DNA of 64,000 nt from Nyssa sinensis (lineage: Eukaryota; Streptophyta; Magnoliopsida; Cornales; Nyssaceae), in the NCBI GenBank assembly GCA_008638375.1, contig CM018038.1, positions 34,060,169-34,124,168 on the forward strand, in the 5' to 3' direction. The position numbers and the translations under genes are program-made. Positions 53,331 to 64,000 of the stretch are shown here, piece by piece. The notes under the pieces were generated by a model. It worked only from the letters and a program-made list of their open reading frames with translations. It had not been told where the DNA came from and ran no database searches. How positions within the stretch are numbered: position 1 is the first letter of the stretch; the number at the start of each line of letters is the position of its first letter.

Positions 53331-53391
53331 TTTATGCCATGGCCTGGGTTTACCGGGTCGGGTACCGGCTAATTCGGGTCGGGGTATTACA

Positions 53392-53789
53392 CCGGTCCTT
53401 TCACACGTAAGACTCTTACGAGGTCCCGTCGCTCCTTTAGATGAGAACAATGATGCTGAGAAGCAGCATGAGCAGCAGCAGCCTGCACAACCTCAACCAC
53501 AGAACCAGCAGTAGCAGCCTACACCGGTTTAGCCATAAAAGTAATTTCAGTAGCAGCTACTGGCTCAAGCACACTAGCAGCAGCAACCACCTCAGTCATT
53601 GTAAAAACAGCCCGGCGAGTAAATTCCCGTTAAGGACTTTCTTGTTGACTGTACCTCGCTGCAATTCTGTACTCCATTGGGTACCGATTATCATGAGCTA
53701 GTAGAAGCATCCTCTTTCATAGCTAATCAACCGATGACTCGAGTTGAGATAGAGGAGATACTAGAGCTACATCATGCTCAAATCAGTGC
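53392..53789 (+). other. Coding-like fragment, second part, glutamine-rich
   Basis: After the solo LTR a frame encodes a Q/P-rich stretch (QQQPAQPQPQNQQ near 53475-53515), then several stops, then FLVDCTSLQFCTPLG and VEASSFIANQPMTRVEIEE. It may be a decayed retroelement gag or another transposon gene. It ends at the CACTA terminus. Confidence 0.35.
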
Positions 53790-54610
53790 CACTACAAGAA
53801 ATATATTCTTTGGCGACGTATCCCTTTAGCGGTGCATAGAAAAATGCCGCTAATGGTCACTATTATTACAAAACACAATTCAGATACCCGGTTTTCAACT
53901 TATGCAAAAAACATTTAATTTAATTTAATAATTTTTCTTAAAATTTTTTTTACTCACATCTAATTGTGAATTTCTTTTTCAGATTACTAGACTCTTGTGT
54001 CGACTGGGAGGTGCACCGAGCTGGGGTTGACAACTTCTTTCATCCTTTTTTTTTTCAACATTATGTATGTATTTGGAACAATTTTTTATTTATTACTTAA
54101 TTGTATTCGGAATTATTTTGTAATAAAATTTTGTTATATATATATGGGAAGAATTTCATTTCTCTATCATTTGGAATACAATTGTATTATATTATTGATG
54201 ACACACATTTGAGCAGGTGAAATAAAAATTTAGTTGAATGTAATAATTACAGGTGCAAAAAATGTAAAAGGTACTATTAGTAGCGCACAATGTGTGCGAC
54301 TAATAGTGGACTATTAGCGGCGCACACTATTAGCGGTGCACATTGTATGCCACTAATAGTCCATGATTAGTGGCTCACACAATGCGCGGCTAATAGTGGA
54401 GTATTAGCGACGTACAGTGTGCACCGCTAATAAAAGTAGACTATTAGCGGCATGCTAATAGTGGACTATTAGTCGCGTACAGAGTGCACCACTAATAATC
54501 CATTATTAGCGACGCAGAATGTGTGCGCTGCTAATAGCCTACTGTTAGCAACGCATCATAATTCCATTTGGTTTTTTTAGCGACACCTATTAGCAGCGTT
54601 TTAAATGAGG
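53790..54610 (+). mobile_element. CACTA (En/Spm) transposon terminus with subterminal repeats
   Basis: The sequence CACTACAAGAAATATAT at 53790 is the hallmark CACTA end. From about 53825 to 54600 it carries at least ten subterminal motifs of the type TATTAGCGGCGCAC and its complement GTGCGCCGCTAATA, in alternating orientation. No opposite terminus (TTCTTGTAGTG) was found in the window and no transposase is seen, so the element is truncated. Confidence 0.85.
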
Positions 54611-55240
54611 TGAAATTAATGAAGAGATTGAAAATATCTCAAATATTAACTATTTGTACATGAAACATTTATATATAAAGTAGCATCTTATTTTATTGAC
54701 ATGTTATTAATAGACAATAGATAAAGTCAATCTTATTAAAAAAATTATGTTAATGTTAATTGATCCCTCGACTATTTATCTTATGCCGTCAAAGTAAAAC
54801 AAATAATATTTAAAACCAGTTTAATGATCATTGCTTTGAATTTTGTCATGTTTGTTCAATGTTACCTTTTGAATTATCAACTGATTCTATTATTTAAATG
54901 GGTTAAGTTTTATTCAAGTATTTTCTATTGCATTATCCATTTTATTTGATTTATTTGTATATGTTACAATCTTTTTAAAATTCAAACTTTATTTTTATTG
55001 CTGGCACAAATAATAGTATTAATAAATAGTTACTATTATGTTTTTTTTTTTTTAAATATGTAAGAATAAAAATATTCTCTTTATTGATTAATTTCTTATA
55101 AATAAGATGGATGGTATGAAATTATGAATTAAAACAATGATTATATTATTTTTTTATCACGTTTTTGTCTGGGCGATCACTTGGGCAGTAAACTAGGTCT
55201 GTCACCTAGGGTCACCTGGACAATTTGACAACTATAATCT
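54611..55240. other. AT-rich non-coding DNA
   Basis: No recognised element or gene. It may be the interior of the truncated CACTA element or DNA 5' of copia-3. Confidence 0.5.
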
Positions 55241-55329
55241 GGGCACATGTGGTACAATCACCAAAGTGAATATTTGTTGAAAGAAGGATATGCAAATAAT
55301 ATGATTTGCCCCTATATTTTCATAAACAA

Positions 55330-55732
55330 GTTCGGATATGGGATTTGCAATAGTAGCAGTATATGTTGATGATTTGAGTCTTGTGGGAACTCTTGAAGAA
55401 CTCACAACAATTGCTACTTATTTAAAACAAGAGTTTGAAATGAAAGATTTAGGGAAAACAAAATTCTATCTTGGCCTGCAAATCAAGCATTTCCTATAAA
55501 AAAAAATCCTTTTTCCATTAATTGGCATATATAGAGAAGATTCTGAAGCGATTTTATATGGATAAGGCACACCCATTAACCTCACCTATAGTTGTCCGCT
55601 CACTTGATATGAAGAAAGACCCTTTTCACCCTCGTGAGGGTAATGAGAATCTCCTTGGTTCTGAAATACCATATCTTAGTGCAATTGGCATCTTATGTAT
55701 CTTGCAAATTGTATATGACCAGACATTGCATT
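55330..55732 (+). pseudogene. copia-3 reverse transcriptase remnant
   Basis: The YVDD catalytic box is intact, but the frame is broken near 55497. The second half (55522-55732) encodes the part that precedes TRPDIAF in active relatives and stops inside the LTR insertion. Confidence 0.85.
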
Positions 55733-58700
55733 TGTAACATCCCAACCCATTTAAGTGGGGCGAACTAAAGATAATGATGATTATGATAAGATAACTCTCT
55801 TATTAATCATAGACAATTCTACTTAAGATTGATAGTCTATGAATATTAAGGACAAATGTCTAAATAAGAGCAATTAGCTTTGGATTGGAGACGATCAATT
55901 TTAAAAAGTGATTTAATGACGACAATCATAACTTAATGACAAATTACGATTGGCATTAACGATGATTAACACATGAATAATTTTAAAAGATTAGTGTATG
56001 AAATACATTAAGGCAAGACTAGTAATATATAGATGAAGTATGCTTAATCAAGAAACTTCGCAAAAATTATAAGAGACTTTTGTGAGATTTAAAATGCAAA
56101 GTTTAGAAATAAATAAAATACTCTAACATGCAACATAAGGCATATACAAAGGAAAATGGAGAAAAAGAGCTTTAAAAAGGCTTCTACAAAGTCTTGAAAC
56201 CAAGACCCCCAAATGAAGAGTTTCAGAACTCTACCAACTGGGCTGCCAATACTTTGTGCTAATATGTCCACTCAAAATATATATAATCCATGAAATGCAA
56301 GCTTGAGATACATGCAAAAGGTGAGGTGTCGGCTTGTGGGCAAGTTAGAGGTATGGTGTTTCAATGTGATTGCACCAACTCCCCAACCAATCAAATAGCA
56401 TGCAACAAACAACACATATGCATGCACAAAAGTTATACTAGTGTCTGATACACTCCACAACCCACACCAACCGAAATCTAGAGAGAGGGAGAGTGTAGAG
56501 AGAGAAAGAGAAATGAAATCTTGGTTCACTTCCAAGAAAGTTGTCTGAAGGAAGGAAAATGTAGGGGGAAGGTTAAGTCCTTTAGACTAGAGAAAGAAGA
56601 GAAGAACCAGTAGAGGGAGAAAGAAACCGAAGAAAGAGAAAAATGGAGGTAAAGAGATAAAATAGTGGAAAGCTTCAAAACAAGAAAGAAATCCATAGCT
56701 TCAATTTGATTCTTTTACTTCAATGATTTTATTATGAATACATGTAAGGAAATGGAAAAAAAACAAAAAAAAAACAAAAAACCAAAAAGTCCTAAGAAAA
56801 CCAACAATAGCCGAACATCAAAATTTGGGTCACGAGAAAACCTAAACTAAAGCTTTATTTAAGCCTAGGTTCTAAAAGACCCTTTAAAAATATGAAGATT
56901 TCAAGTTGAATCAATGAAAATGGTGAAGGGACTAGTGAGAAAACTAGAGTTACAATTTAGAGAGAAAAAAATCTAAAAAACATATTTTATCGTGATTTCC
57001 TTGTTCTTAAGAACTAAAAATGGTCCCTAATGGTTCCATGAACACATTAGAGCAAAAGAGAGGCTAAGAACACAACTTAAAACATGTCGAAATAGAAAAC
57101 AAAAGGCTTGTTGGAAAAATGAAGTTCACTGGAGACCCAACTGTAATAGCCCGTCTTGACATCCAAACCTAAGTGAAACTGGATTTTAACCTTTGATATG
57201 AAATTCTCATGGAAAAATGGTTCGAACGACATCGGATTTGTGACCAGAAAAAAGTCGCCGGAGATCGCTGTCGCTGGAAAAGGCGATCGGCACCGGCAAG
57301 GCTTCTGTTGACCAAGTTAATTATTGACTCGGGGTTAGTCAACGGGTCAGGTCGGGTCGAATATCAGGTTTTGGGTTGAACCGCATAGGAACGGATCCTA
57401 ATTTAAATGGAACGACGTCATTTTGATTTGCTAAGGGGATGATGTCAGCATGACGTGGTGATGACGAACCGGTTGAATCGGTTGGTTCTTAAACCTATTG
57501 AACCATTTGAGAAGTGACTAGACTGGACGGTTTAGTATTTTAAAGTTTTCAAAAACTCTATTTTGACCCTAGACTTCTGTTAATTACAAATTGACCCAGA
57601 AAAATAATTAAAAATTATTTTTAAAATCCTAATAAATTATGAAAAATTACCAAAACGCCCTTAAGCTAAAAATTGACCAAACGAAGGCCAATTATAATGC
57701 ACGGATAATCTAACCCAACATTTTTTAGCATTCTAGACTCACTGGCTGAGTCTGATTTGCGAGATCAGATCTCAAAAAATATGAATGGACAAATGAAAAA
57801 ATTTTAATTATGTCCTAATGATCAATTAAACTATCAATTGAACTTCGATAACCTTGAAAATACATGCGTTAACATTTTGCGACATCCTGAACCCAATGGC
57901 GAGATCCATTTTATGAAACAGGGTCCTGAAATATAGACACCTGAAATGTCATAATTACCATTATGCCCTTAGTAATTCAAAAGCCAATTAAATGTTAGAG
58001 ATAACATATTCTGGTTTTCTTTGACATTCCGGACTCAATGATGGAGTCCATTTTAGCAAATGAAGAGACAAATGAATTGAGACATAAAAGATAAATTTAT
58101 CAAAATACCCTTAATAGGAGAATAAGTTTCAGATGGGACCTGAGGGAGGGTATGGATCTACCCTAGGGTTTAGAGGGCCATCGAATCCAAAAATGAAACC
58201 GGTCAAGGCTAGTAACATCAAAGAGATAGTGATTAAATAGAATCATATGTTTATTCGGATATTGAGTTCAATTTAATATGTGAATTAGAATCACCAACAA
58301 AGGGGATAAGGATAAGACAAATGCCAAGACAAGTAAGTAAGTAAGTAAGGGAAGGACTGTGGACTGTGGACTATAGGTGAGTAATCCGGTATCTTGAATT
58401 AGTGGACTTTAAATCCTGCTTCCAAATGTCTACCTTATGAATTTCTATATCTATTCAAAATACCTAATATGTTTTTATGAATAATCTTGTACTATGAACT
58501 AGTGAATTTCTATATCTACTCAAAATGTCTATTCTGCATTTTATGAAATATCTAAAAGTTATGATCTTCATAATTGTATCTTAAAATGACGTTTATATGT
58601 GCTGAATTGAAAGATGTTTGTATGATTTGAATCCTAACTAAATTCTTTAGCAAAAATGTCTATAAATCATGGCACTCCTTTCAATGAGAAAAATGGTTTG

Positions 58701-59875
58701 TGTGAACCAATTTTGACTATGTAACCTGAATCATACTTGTTTCAATCCGAGCATGTGTTTGTGTGAGACTGCCCCATGTGGCGCTTTGACTCTTGTAATG
58801 AGACCTACCCACATGGTGCTCTGACTCAATGTATAATTTAACTCTTGTATTTATTCGAGACCTACCCATGTGGACGCTTCAACTCTTGTGATGAGACTTA
58901 CCCACATGACGCTCTGACTCGTTGTGGAATTGATGATTGAGGCTTACCTACATGGCGCTTCGACTCTTGATGAGACTTACCCACGTAGTGCTCTGACTCA
59001 ATATGTGATTCTTCGATGTGCATAATATGTGTCTGTCATTTGTCTTGTGTTATGCCATGATTCATAATCAGATTCCAAGAGTACCTTCTCGCAGTCTATT
59101 CATTATTTGATGTTGTGTTATCCATTCTGTGTTAATTATCTGAACTACTGTTTTAAGAAATGAATGTACTACTATATGTTTTGTGAATAACTCTTCATCA
59201 TCTGCTTTGTGTTTTGATATTCGAACTATGCTATTGAAAATGATGTGTTTTAGAAATGCATGTATTATATCTACTTGGACCTTCAATATGTTTTTATACA
59301 TGATCTGTTTTGGAAACATGTTATAAGATATTCTTGATTATGTGTTATCTGTTTGAGGAAACTTGTTGCCTATGATATTTTGTGCAAAATCTTGCCTTTA
59401 CAAAACTTATGACAGGATGCAGGAATTACTCGCGAGTTTAATGAGGCTCACATGGATTTATTCAAACATATTTTAGGTAACACAATATGGAAGGAAGGCA
59501 GTGATGGTGATTAATGGAGCTAGTGATGTGTTGTGAGCAATGTTGATGATGTACAACTCCAAGACTTAATTTGAATTAATCATGTCCAGGATGATACCAA
59601 TATAGACGTTGTGACTTAGTGATATTGGAAGATACTATTAGGTATGAATGGTGATTAATGGTGATGGAAATTGTACTTAGGAAATCATCTTATTGATGAT
59701 TGTTAAAGTTGATTTGTCATCAGATGAGTTACATGTGTGTAGCTTCCGTGCCTAATAAAATAAAAGAAAACTTTTTACTATCTCATGCAATTCATTTGAT
59801 TTTGTGCGGCCTGTTTGAGTGACAGTGTCGGTCACCGACCTTTAATCTACATAGAGTGAGTTTCGGGTCGTGACA
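55733..59875 (+). mobile_element. Solo LTR of the large gypsy family, 4.1 kb
   Basis: Starts TGTAACATCCCAACCC and ends GTTTCGGGTCGTGACA. Flanking 5-mers are GCATT (55728-55732) and ACATT (59876-59880), a target duplication with one mismatch. It splits the copia-3 RT: the coding frame on both sides is that of one copia protein. The 150-bp-spaced motif occurs at about 57730, 57890 and 58020, and tandem units (TACCCACATG..GCTCTGACTC) at 58740-59010. No pol genes are inside. Confidence 0.85.
58740..59010. repeat. Tandem repeat in LTR (CCCACATGGCGCTCTGACTC units)
   Basis: Five to six imperfect units of about 40-60 bp alternate (C/A)CATG(T/G)GGCGCTTTGACTC and CATGGTGCTCTGACTC, each followed by GAGAC(C/T)TACCC. 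Confidence 0.85.
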
Positions 59876-59989
59876 ACATTTGTTAGCCAGATATAGTTAT
59901 GCTCCTAACTCGAAGGTATTAGAATGACATCAAACATATATTTTGCTATCTTCGAGAAACAATTGATATGCGCTTGTTTTATTTAAGAT

Positions 59990-60490
59990 GATCCACATTA
60001 GTGTTAAGTTGGATATACAGATGCTGGTTAACTTTTTGATCCACATAAAGCCAGGTCATAAATCGAATATGTGTTTACTTGTGGTGATATTGTTATATCA
60101 TGGAGATCTACAAAAAAAACAATAACTGCCACTTCTTCAAATCATTTTAAAATCCTTACACTTTATGAGATAACTTAAAAAGGCATATCGTTAAGACCCA
60201 TGGTCCAGCATATTCAAAAATTATGTGGATTATATACAATTAAGGACGACCCGACAATGATATACAAAGACAATGCAATATGTATTGCACTAATTAATGG
60301 AGGTTATATCAAAAGAGACAAACCAAACACATATTCGCCAAAATTCTTTTATACTCAGGAGTTCCAGAAGAACGGTGATGTTAATGTGTAGCAGATACTT
60401 TCTAGTGACAATTTAGTAGATTTGTTCACTATAGCATTACTAACGACGACTTTCAAGAAGTTTATACATAAATGTGGAATGCGCCAACAA
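59990..60490 (+). pseudogene. copia-3 RNase H remnant
   Basis: VGYTDAG, then VISWRSTKKTITATSSNH, DNAICIALINGGYIK and FFYTQEFQKNGDVNV follow the copia RNase H order. Stop codons interrupt it near 60015 and 60176. Confidence 0.85.
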
Positions 60491-61255
60491 AAAGATATAG
60501 ACAATTAACGAAACCATACTCATATTAGAATGAGGGGGAGCAAAAGAAGATATTGATATCATTGTGAATTGACACCTAAAAGGGAGTGTTATGAAAGTTT
60601 GGGTTTCAATCACATCCATGTGAATGCATAAGCCACCATATCATATGGTATGAATGAGTGGATGTAAATTCATTTGACAACAAAAGCAAAGAGTTGTGCG
60701 ACAAGTTAAGGCAGCAACAATTATACTATCATAATCAAAATTTATATAAAGGGATTGGTGGGAAGATTTAAAAAAAAACACAGAACCACTTGAAAGTAAT
60801 AGTAATGATAATTTATCGTGAAAGTAATTTGTTATGAGCATAAAGCATTACCAACTACGACTTCCAAGAAGTTTATACATAAATGTGGAATGCGCCAACA
60901 AAAAGATATAGACAATTGACGAAATCATACTCATATTAGAATGAAAGGGAACAAAAGAAGATATTGATATCATTATGATTGACACCTAAAAGGGAAGTGT
61001 TATGAAAGTTTGGGTTTCAATCACATCCACATGAATGCATAAACCACCATATCATATTGTATGAATGCATAAATTCATTTGACAACAAAAGCAAAGAGTT
61101 GTGCGACAAGTTAAGCGGCAACAATTATACTATCATAATCAAAATCTATATAAAAGGATTGGTGGAAAGATTTAAAAAAAATACAGCACCACTTGTAAGT
61201 AATAGTACTGATAATTTATCGTGAGAGTAATTTGTTATAAGCATGATAAGATACT
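60434..61255. repeat. Direct tandem duplication of 411 bp at the copia-3 3' end
   Basis: Units start at 60434 and 60845 with GCATTACTAAC / GCATTACCAAC. Each spans the end of RNase H (AAGAAGTTTATACATAAATG), the polypurine tract and the first part of the LTR. The second unit lost the clean G run (GAAAGGGAAC in place of GAGGGGGAGC). Confidence 0.92.
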
Positions 61256-61480
61256 TTATTTTACTTATACAAATTAGTGAAATTTGTGTGATTGGTAAAA
61301 GAGAAGGCAACATAAGAGGTAGGAATAAAAACAAAATATCATAATAACATAATTTATCGTGAGAGTAATTTGTTATAAGCATGATAAGATACTTTATTTT
61401 ACTTATACAAAGTAGTGAAATTTGTGTGATTGGTAAAAGAGAAGGCAACATAAGAGGTAGGAATAAAAACAAAAAATCAT
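61212..61480. repeat. Direct tandem duplication of 138 bp in the copia-3 LTR
   Basis: Two units start with TAATTTATCGTGAGAGTAAT at 61212 and 61350 and end in AATAAAAACAAA(A/T)ATCAT. They are nearly identical. The second unit ends 6 bp from the tRNA-Ser gene. Confidence 0.92.
61471..61476 (-). terminator. Pol III T-run for tRNA-Ser
   Basis: Six A on the plus strand give TTTTTT on the tRNA strand, 11 nt beyond the gene end. The run lies inside the last duplicated unit of the copia-3 LTR. Confidence 0.7.
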
Positions 61481-61486
61481 ACTAAC

Positions 61487-61568
61487 CGTCGCCTGAGAGA
61501 TTCGAACTCTCGCGGGGAAACCCCATGTACTTAGCAGGCACACGCCTTAACCACTCGGCCAAAGCGAC
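61487..61568 (-). tRNA. tRNA-Ser (anticodon GCU)
   Basis: On the minus strand the 82-nt gene starts GTCGCTTTGGCCGAGTGG and ends TTCGAATCTCTCAGGCGACG. The acceptor stem GTCGCTT/AGGCGAC pairs over 7 bp (one G-T) with discriminator G. Box A is TGGCCGAGTGG and box B is AGTTCGAATC. The anticodon loop CTGCTAA gives GCU, reading serine AGC/AGU codons. The long variable arm (TGGGGTTTCCCCG) is the class II serine form. CCA is not encoded and no intron is present, as in plant nuclear tRNA-Ser. A run of six T about 10-16 nt downstream can terminate Pol III. Confidence 0.96.
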
Positions 61569-61604
61569 TTAATGTCCTTACATTTCGAATTTCGCTAAAT
61601 AAAT

Positions 61605-61612
61605 TATATATA
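61605..61612 (+). promoter_or_regulatory. Probable TATA box of GCR1
   Basis: TATATATA lies 86-93 bp upstream of the GCR1 ATG and within the 129-bp gap between the tRNA-Ser 5' end and GCR1. This suggests a short 5' UTR of about 55-65 nt. No start site can be proven from sequence. Confidence 0.45.
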
Positions 61613-61697
61613 GGCATTCTCTTACTCAGACCCCAAGCTTTGGCTAAATGGTTATTTGCGGTGCGATTACAAACTCATTCTAGGTGATAGTAAGTAA

Positions 61698-61880
61698 ATG
61701 GCAACTGTACAGGCGGTTTTGGGCAACTTGACGCCGACCGATCGCCGGATTCTAACGGCAGTCAACACCGGAGCTTCCAGCCTGTCGTTCCTGGGTTCAG
61801 GCTTCATAGTCCTCTGCTATGTCCTCTTCAAGGACCTCCGCAAGTTCTCCTTCAAGCTCGTCTTCTACCTCGCCCTCTCT
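61698..61880 (+). CDS. GCR1: GCR1-like seven-transmembrane receptor, exon 1 (partial gene)
   Basis: Exon 1 has exactly 61 codons from ATG (context AAATGG) to a consensus donor GTAAGC at 61881. The protein begins MATVQAVLGNLTPTDRRILT, then carries NTGASSLSFLGSGFIVLCY, the first transmembrane segment, and RKFSFKLVFYLALS leading into the second. This matches the N-terminus of plant GCR1 (Arabidopsis AT1G48270), a plasma-membrane protein resembling class E/cAMP-type GPCRs, reported to interact with the G-alpha subunit GPA1. The next exon, which should begin near D-M-L-C, was not found up to 64000, so intron 1 exceeds 2.1 kb and the rest lies outside the window. Confidence 0.93.
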
Positions 61881-64000
61881 GTAAGCTTTACATCTTCTAA
61901 TTCACCTACATTTCTACAAATCTCTGTACATTTATTGGCTGATCGCATGACTTTTTTGTTTGGTTTGGTGATACTGAAATCTGACTTGTTTTGATAAAAA
62001 AAAAAAAAACAAATTTGGCCGTGTTTTGCTCAGAACATGGCTTCCAAGAGATACTTGAAATCGACGATGATACACTATTTGACTATCGATCGTGTTGTCT
62101 GAGATCTAATTCCCCTCAGTTCTTGAAGCATTGCTTCTTTTCTTTTTTCTGAACTTCCTTTTCCTTCCTCGGAAAATTTTGGGAAAACGTAAATATTTTT
62201 TCTTTTCAGTTAACCTTAGGTTTTGCTTAAATTTGTACTATATTTGAAATTTGGTGGGACCAAAGGATGATAATTGGAACTAAACTGGAACTTTAAATCC
62301 ACGTAACATTGATTAAAGTTCTCTAGTTGGGGACCTTGGGAAATTGTTGATGGTTTAGCCCTTGTTGCATGCGCACTTGAAAAATGTGTTGAGTTCTCGT
62401 GTGAAGTGCCCTAGTTGAATACACTATAATACAAGAACACTTCATTTTTGGTTGGAAAAAATGAAGTGCGTATGGTTGAATATTAAATTCTTATGAAAAA
62501 TCCAATATTTAATCTTTTTAATTATGCATGAATTAATCAAGAAAGGGAAGATATAAATACCTCAAATTTGATTTTTGAATCAAAGTTTCAAATGAATTTG
62601 AAGAGCGCACAAGAGACCCACAAATCCTAACTCCAATAGGATTAAAAAGTTTTTGTTATCTCATGATTTCTTCAAAATCTTATTAATTATAATTTACGTT
62701 ACTATAAAATTATAATTGCACTCTAAGACTTATGTAAATTACACAGAAGTCACAAGACTTACAAAAAATCCAAGCTTATCCCTGAGCTATTAATTATTGC
62801 CCAAATTTATCAAGATTGTGAACAATGTTTGTAAGCTATAAAGAATTTGTGATTATGATCTTCTGTTCACGAGTCATACTTCATACACCATAACCACATA
62901 CAATATTACTCGAGGACACCCATTCATCTCATGAATGAAATTATATGCTAAATGATGAAAATAATTCTCAAATATAATAACTTTATTAATTAAATTTCAT
63001 TAGACACAAGGCTTTTAGGGCACAAACAATAACAATTTTACCCTTAGATATGAAAGAACTATGTACCACTTCAAATTTAACTGTTTCATTGTTGACTAAA
63101 ATAAAAAAGGGAAGCTAGCTGGTTAACTACCCCATTGGTTCTCACTGTGGCTAATTCACTGAAAAGTTTGTCCACTTAGTTATGTTCTTGAAATCTTTTG
63201 ATATTTGGAACCTCGAAAATGGCGAACCTTATTTTTGTTGGAATCGTCCTTTCGAAATCAACAAAAAAAAAAGAAAATCCAATATGCCAACAAAAAAAAA
63301 AAAAAAGATGAGTAGGGAAGGTGGCTCTTGCATAAGGTAGATTTCAAACTATATAATACAGGTGAACATGCATCCATCTGGCACAGAGGCAGATGTATAG
63401 AAGGAAAAGATTGGATGGCAAAGAGTTTACCAGTAAAAGATAATTGATGGCTTGTAAATTGCCACCATTCTGAAAAGCTGCTGACAGCTGCACCATACAA
63501 CTTAAATTTATATGGCAGAACATTGACAACAGGAGATGGTAGGAACTACCTCAAATAACTCATATCTAGTGTCTGGCCGTTGTGATCCTTTGCATGCCAA
63601 TGACCAAAAGCTAATGGCTGGGGCACCAATAGTGACTTCTCCTAATTATGCTTGGCCATAGTTGTCAAAACAAGGGTTCATTAAAGCAGCTCACGTCAAA
63701 GCATGATCCCCAAGACAGCAATGGAAAAGACATGAAGATCACTACCTCCAACAGAGATAATTTTTCCTCATGTTAGGGACGGAAAATTTTGTTATTTACT
63801 TCAGCAAATATGATGTCTTTGTGAAGATCAAGGTTCGGTAAACCCTGCCGATTTTTTTACTCCATCATACTATGCCATGCCATATCACTTACTTGGATTA
63901 CTCTGAATATGTAGTACCATGTCATCAATTACCATATGAAATTGATTCAAGCCTTATATTCCAATTGACCTCATCTCTTTTTTTTTTATTTGACAAGTAA
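61881..64000 (+). other. GCR1 intron 1 (5' part)
   Basis: Starts with the donor GTAAGC. AT-rich, with no exon matching the second transmembrane region of GCR1. Open frames at 63258-63529 show no known domain. Short A-runs are at about 61996-62009 and 63290-63306. Confidence 0.75.

Larger units (their letters stand above)
50160..53391 (-). mobile_element. Solo LTR of the large gypsy family, 3.2 kb
   Basis: Begins TGTCACGACCCCAAATCC and ends GTCGGGGTATTACA on the plus strand. It is flanked by a perfect 5-bp duplication CCGGT (50155-50159 and 53392-53396). No coding domains. Inside are a tandem repeat (50770-50985), the 150-bp-spaced motif near 51735 and 51875, a tRNA-like segment at 52030-52090, and ATT-rich simple repeats near the right end. 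Confidence 0.85.
55240..61480 (+). mobile_element. Ty1/copia fragment (copia-3), split by a solo LTR
   Basis: RT is at about 55330-55732 (AVYVDDLSLVGTLEE, EMKDLGKTKFYLGLQI, YIEKILKRFYMDKAHPL). After the 4.1-kb insertion, the element resumes with LLARYS and continues to RNase H at about 60000-60480. The copia polypurine tract GAGGGGGAGC is at about 60532, and a 3' LTR-like sequence starts TGTTATGAAAGT at 60587. gag, protease and integrase are missing. Stops and frameshifts are frequent. Confidence 0.85.

Noticed and set aside
57141..57175. TGTAATAGCCCGTC as the start of another LTR
   Set aside because: It resembles the family start, but lies inside a 4.1-kb unit with matching flanks at 55728 and 59876 and normal total length, so a second boundary is not needed.
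63258..63529. Minus-strand frame as a LINE RT fragment
   Set aside because: Slight likeness to the post-RT block (LSFTGKL..IQS), but too short and imperfect to call.

Overview
The window is nuclear DNA of a flowering plant, very probably a eudicot. The evidence is spliced plant genes with GT-AG introns, a nuclear-type tRNA-Ser, and Ty1/copia, Ty3/gypsy, LINE, CACTA and MITE remnants in an AT-rich background full of microsatellites. Nothing in it identifies the species. Most of the sequence is transposon debris. I can support three protein-coding genes and one tRNA gene.

Layout. (1) 1-9116: a LINE scrap (about 1.9-2.4 kb), a decayed copia element on the minus strand (2.4-6.46 kb) and a fragment of a large-LTR gypsy family (about 6.6-8.8 kb). 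This region is probably an intron of the next gene. (2) 9117-30648, plus strand: the last five exons of a leucine-rich-repeat (RNI-like, RAD7-like) protein. Two introns of about 9.1 and 9.3 kb are packed with nested elements: a chromodomain gypsy without gag, a 4.0-kb solo LTR, LINE tails, and a copia gag interrupted by a small gypsy that carries a third, inverted LTR. (3) 31.6-42.3 kb: a degenerate 25S rDNA fragment, then a collision of large-LTR (Tekay/Del-type) pieces, including one LTR sitting in opposite orientation inside another. (4) 42858-45361, minus strand: an eight-exon GH9 endoglucanase gene with a one-base frameshift in exon 5. (5) 45.4-61.5 kb: intergenic DNA with a long inverted-repeat element, a solo LTR with a perfect target duplication, a CACTA end with hairpin-forming subterminal repeats, and a copia element split by another 4.1-kb solo LTR. 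(6) 61487-61568, minus strand: tRNA-Ser(GCU). (7) 61698-61880, plus strand: exon 1 of the GCR1 seven-transmembrane protein; its remaining exons lie beyond the window.

The dominant repeat is one gypsy LTR family. It starts TGTAACA(C/T)CC, ends GGGTC(A/G)TGACA, is 3.2-4.1 kb long and occurs at least seven times in both orientations. Three copies look like solo LTRs with target duplications, one of them imperfect. Copies share an internal structure: a tRNA-like box A/box B segment, a motif repeated about every 150 bp, and short tandem repeats.

I did not find a convincing new biological system. The points most worth checking are the GH9 frameshift, the TE-filled introns of the RAD7-like gene, the 25S rDNA insertion, the internal structure of the LTR family, and the tRNA/GCR1 divergent promoter beside a retrotransposon end.
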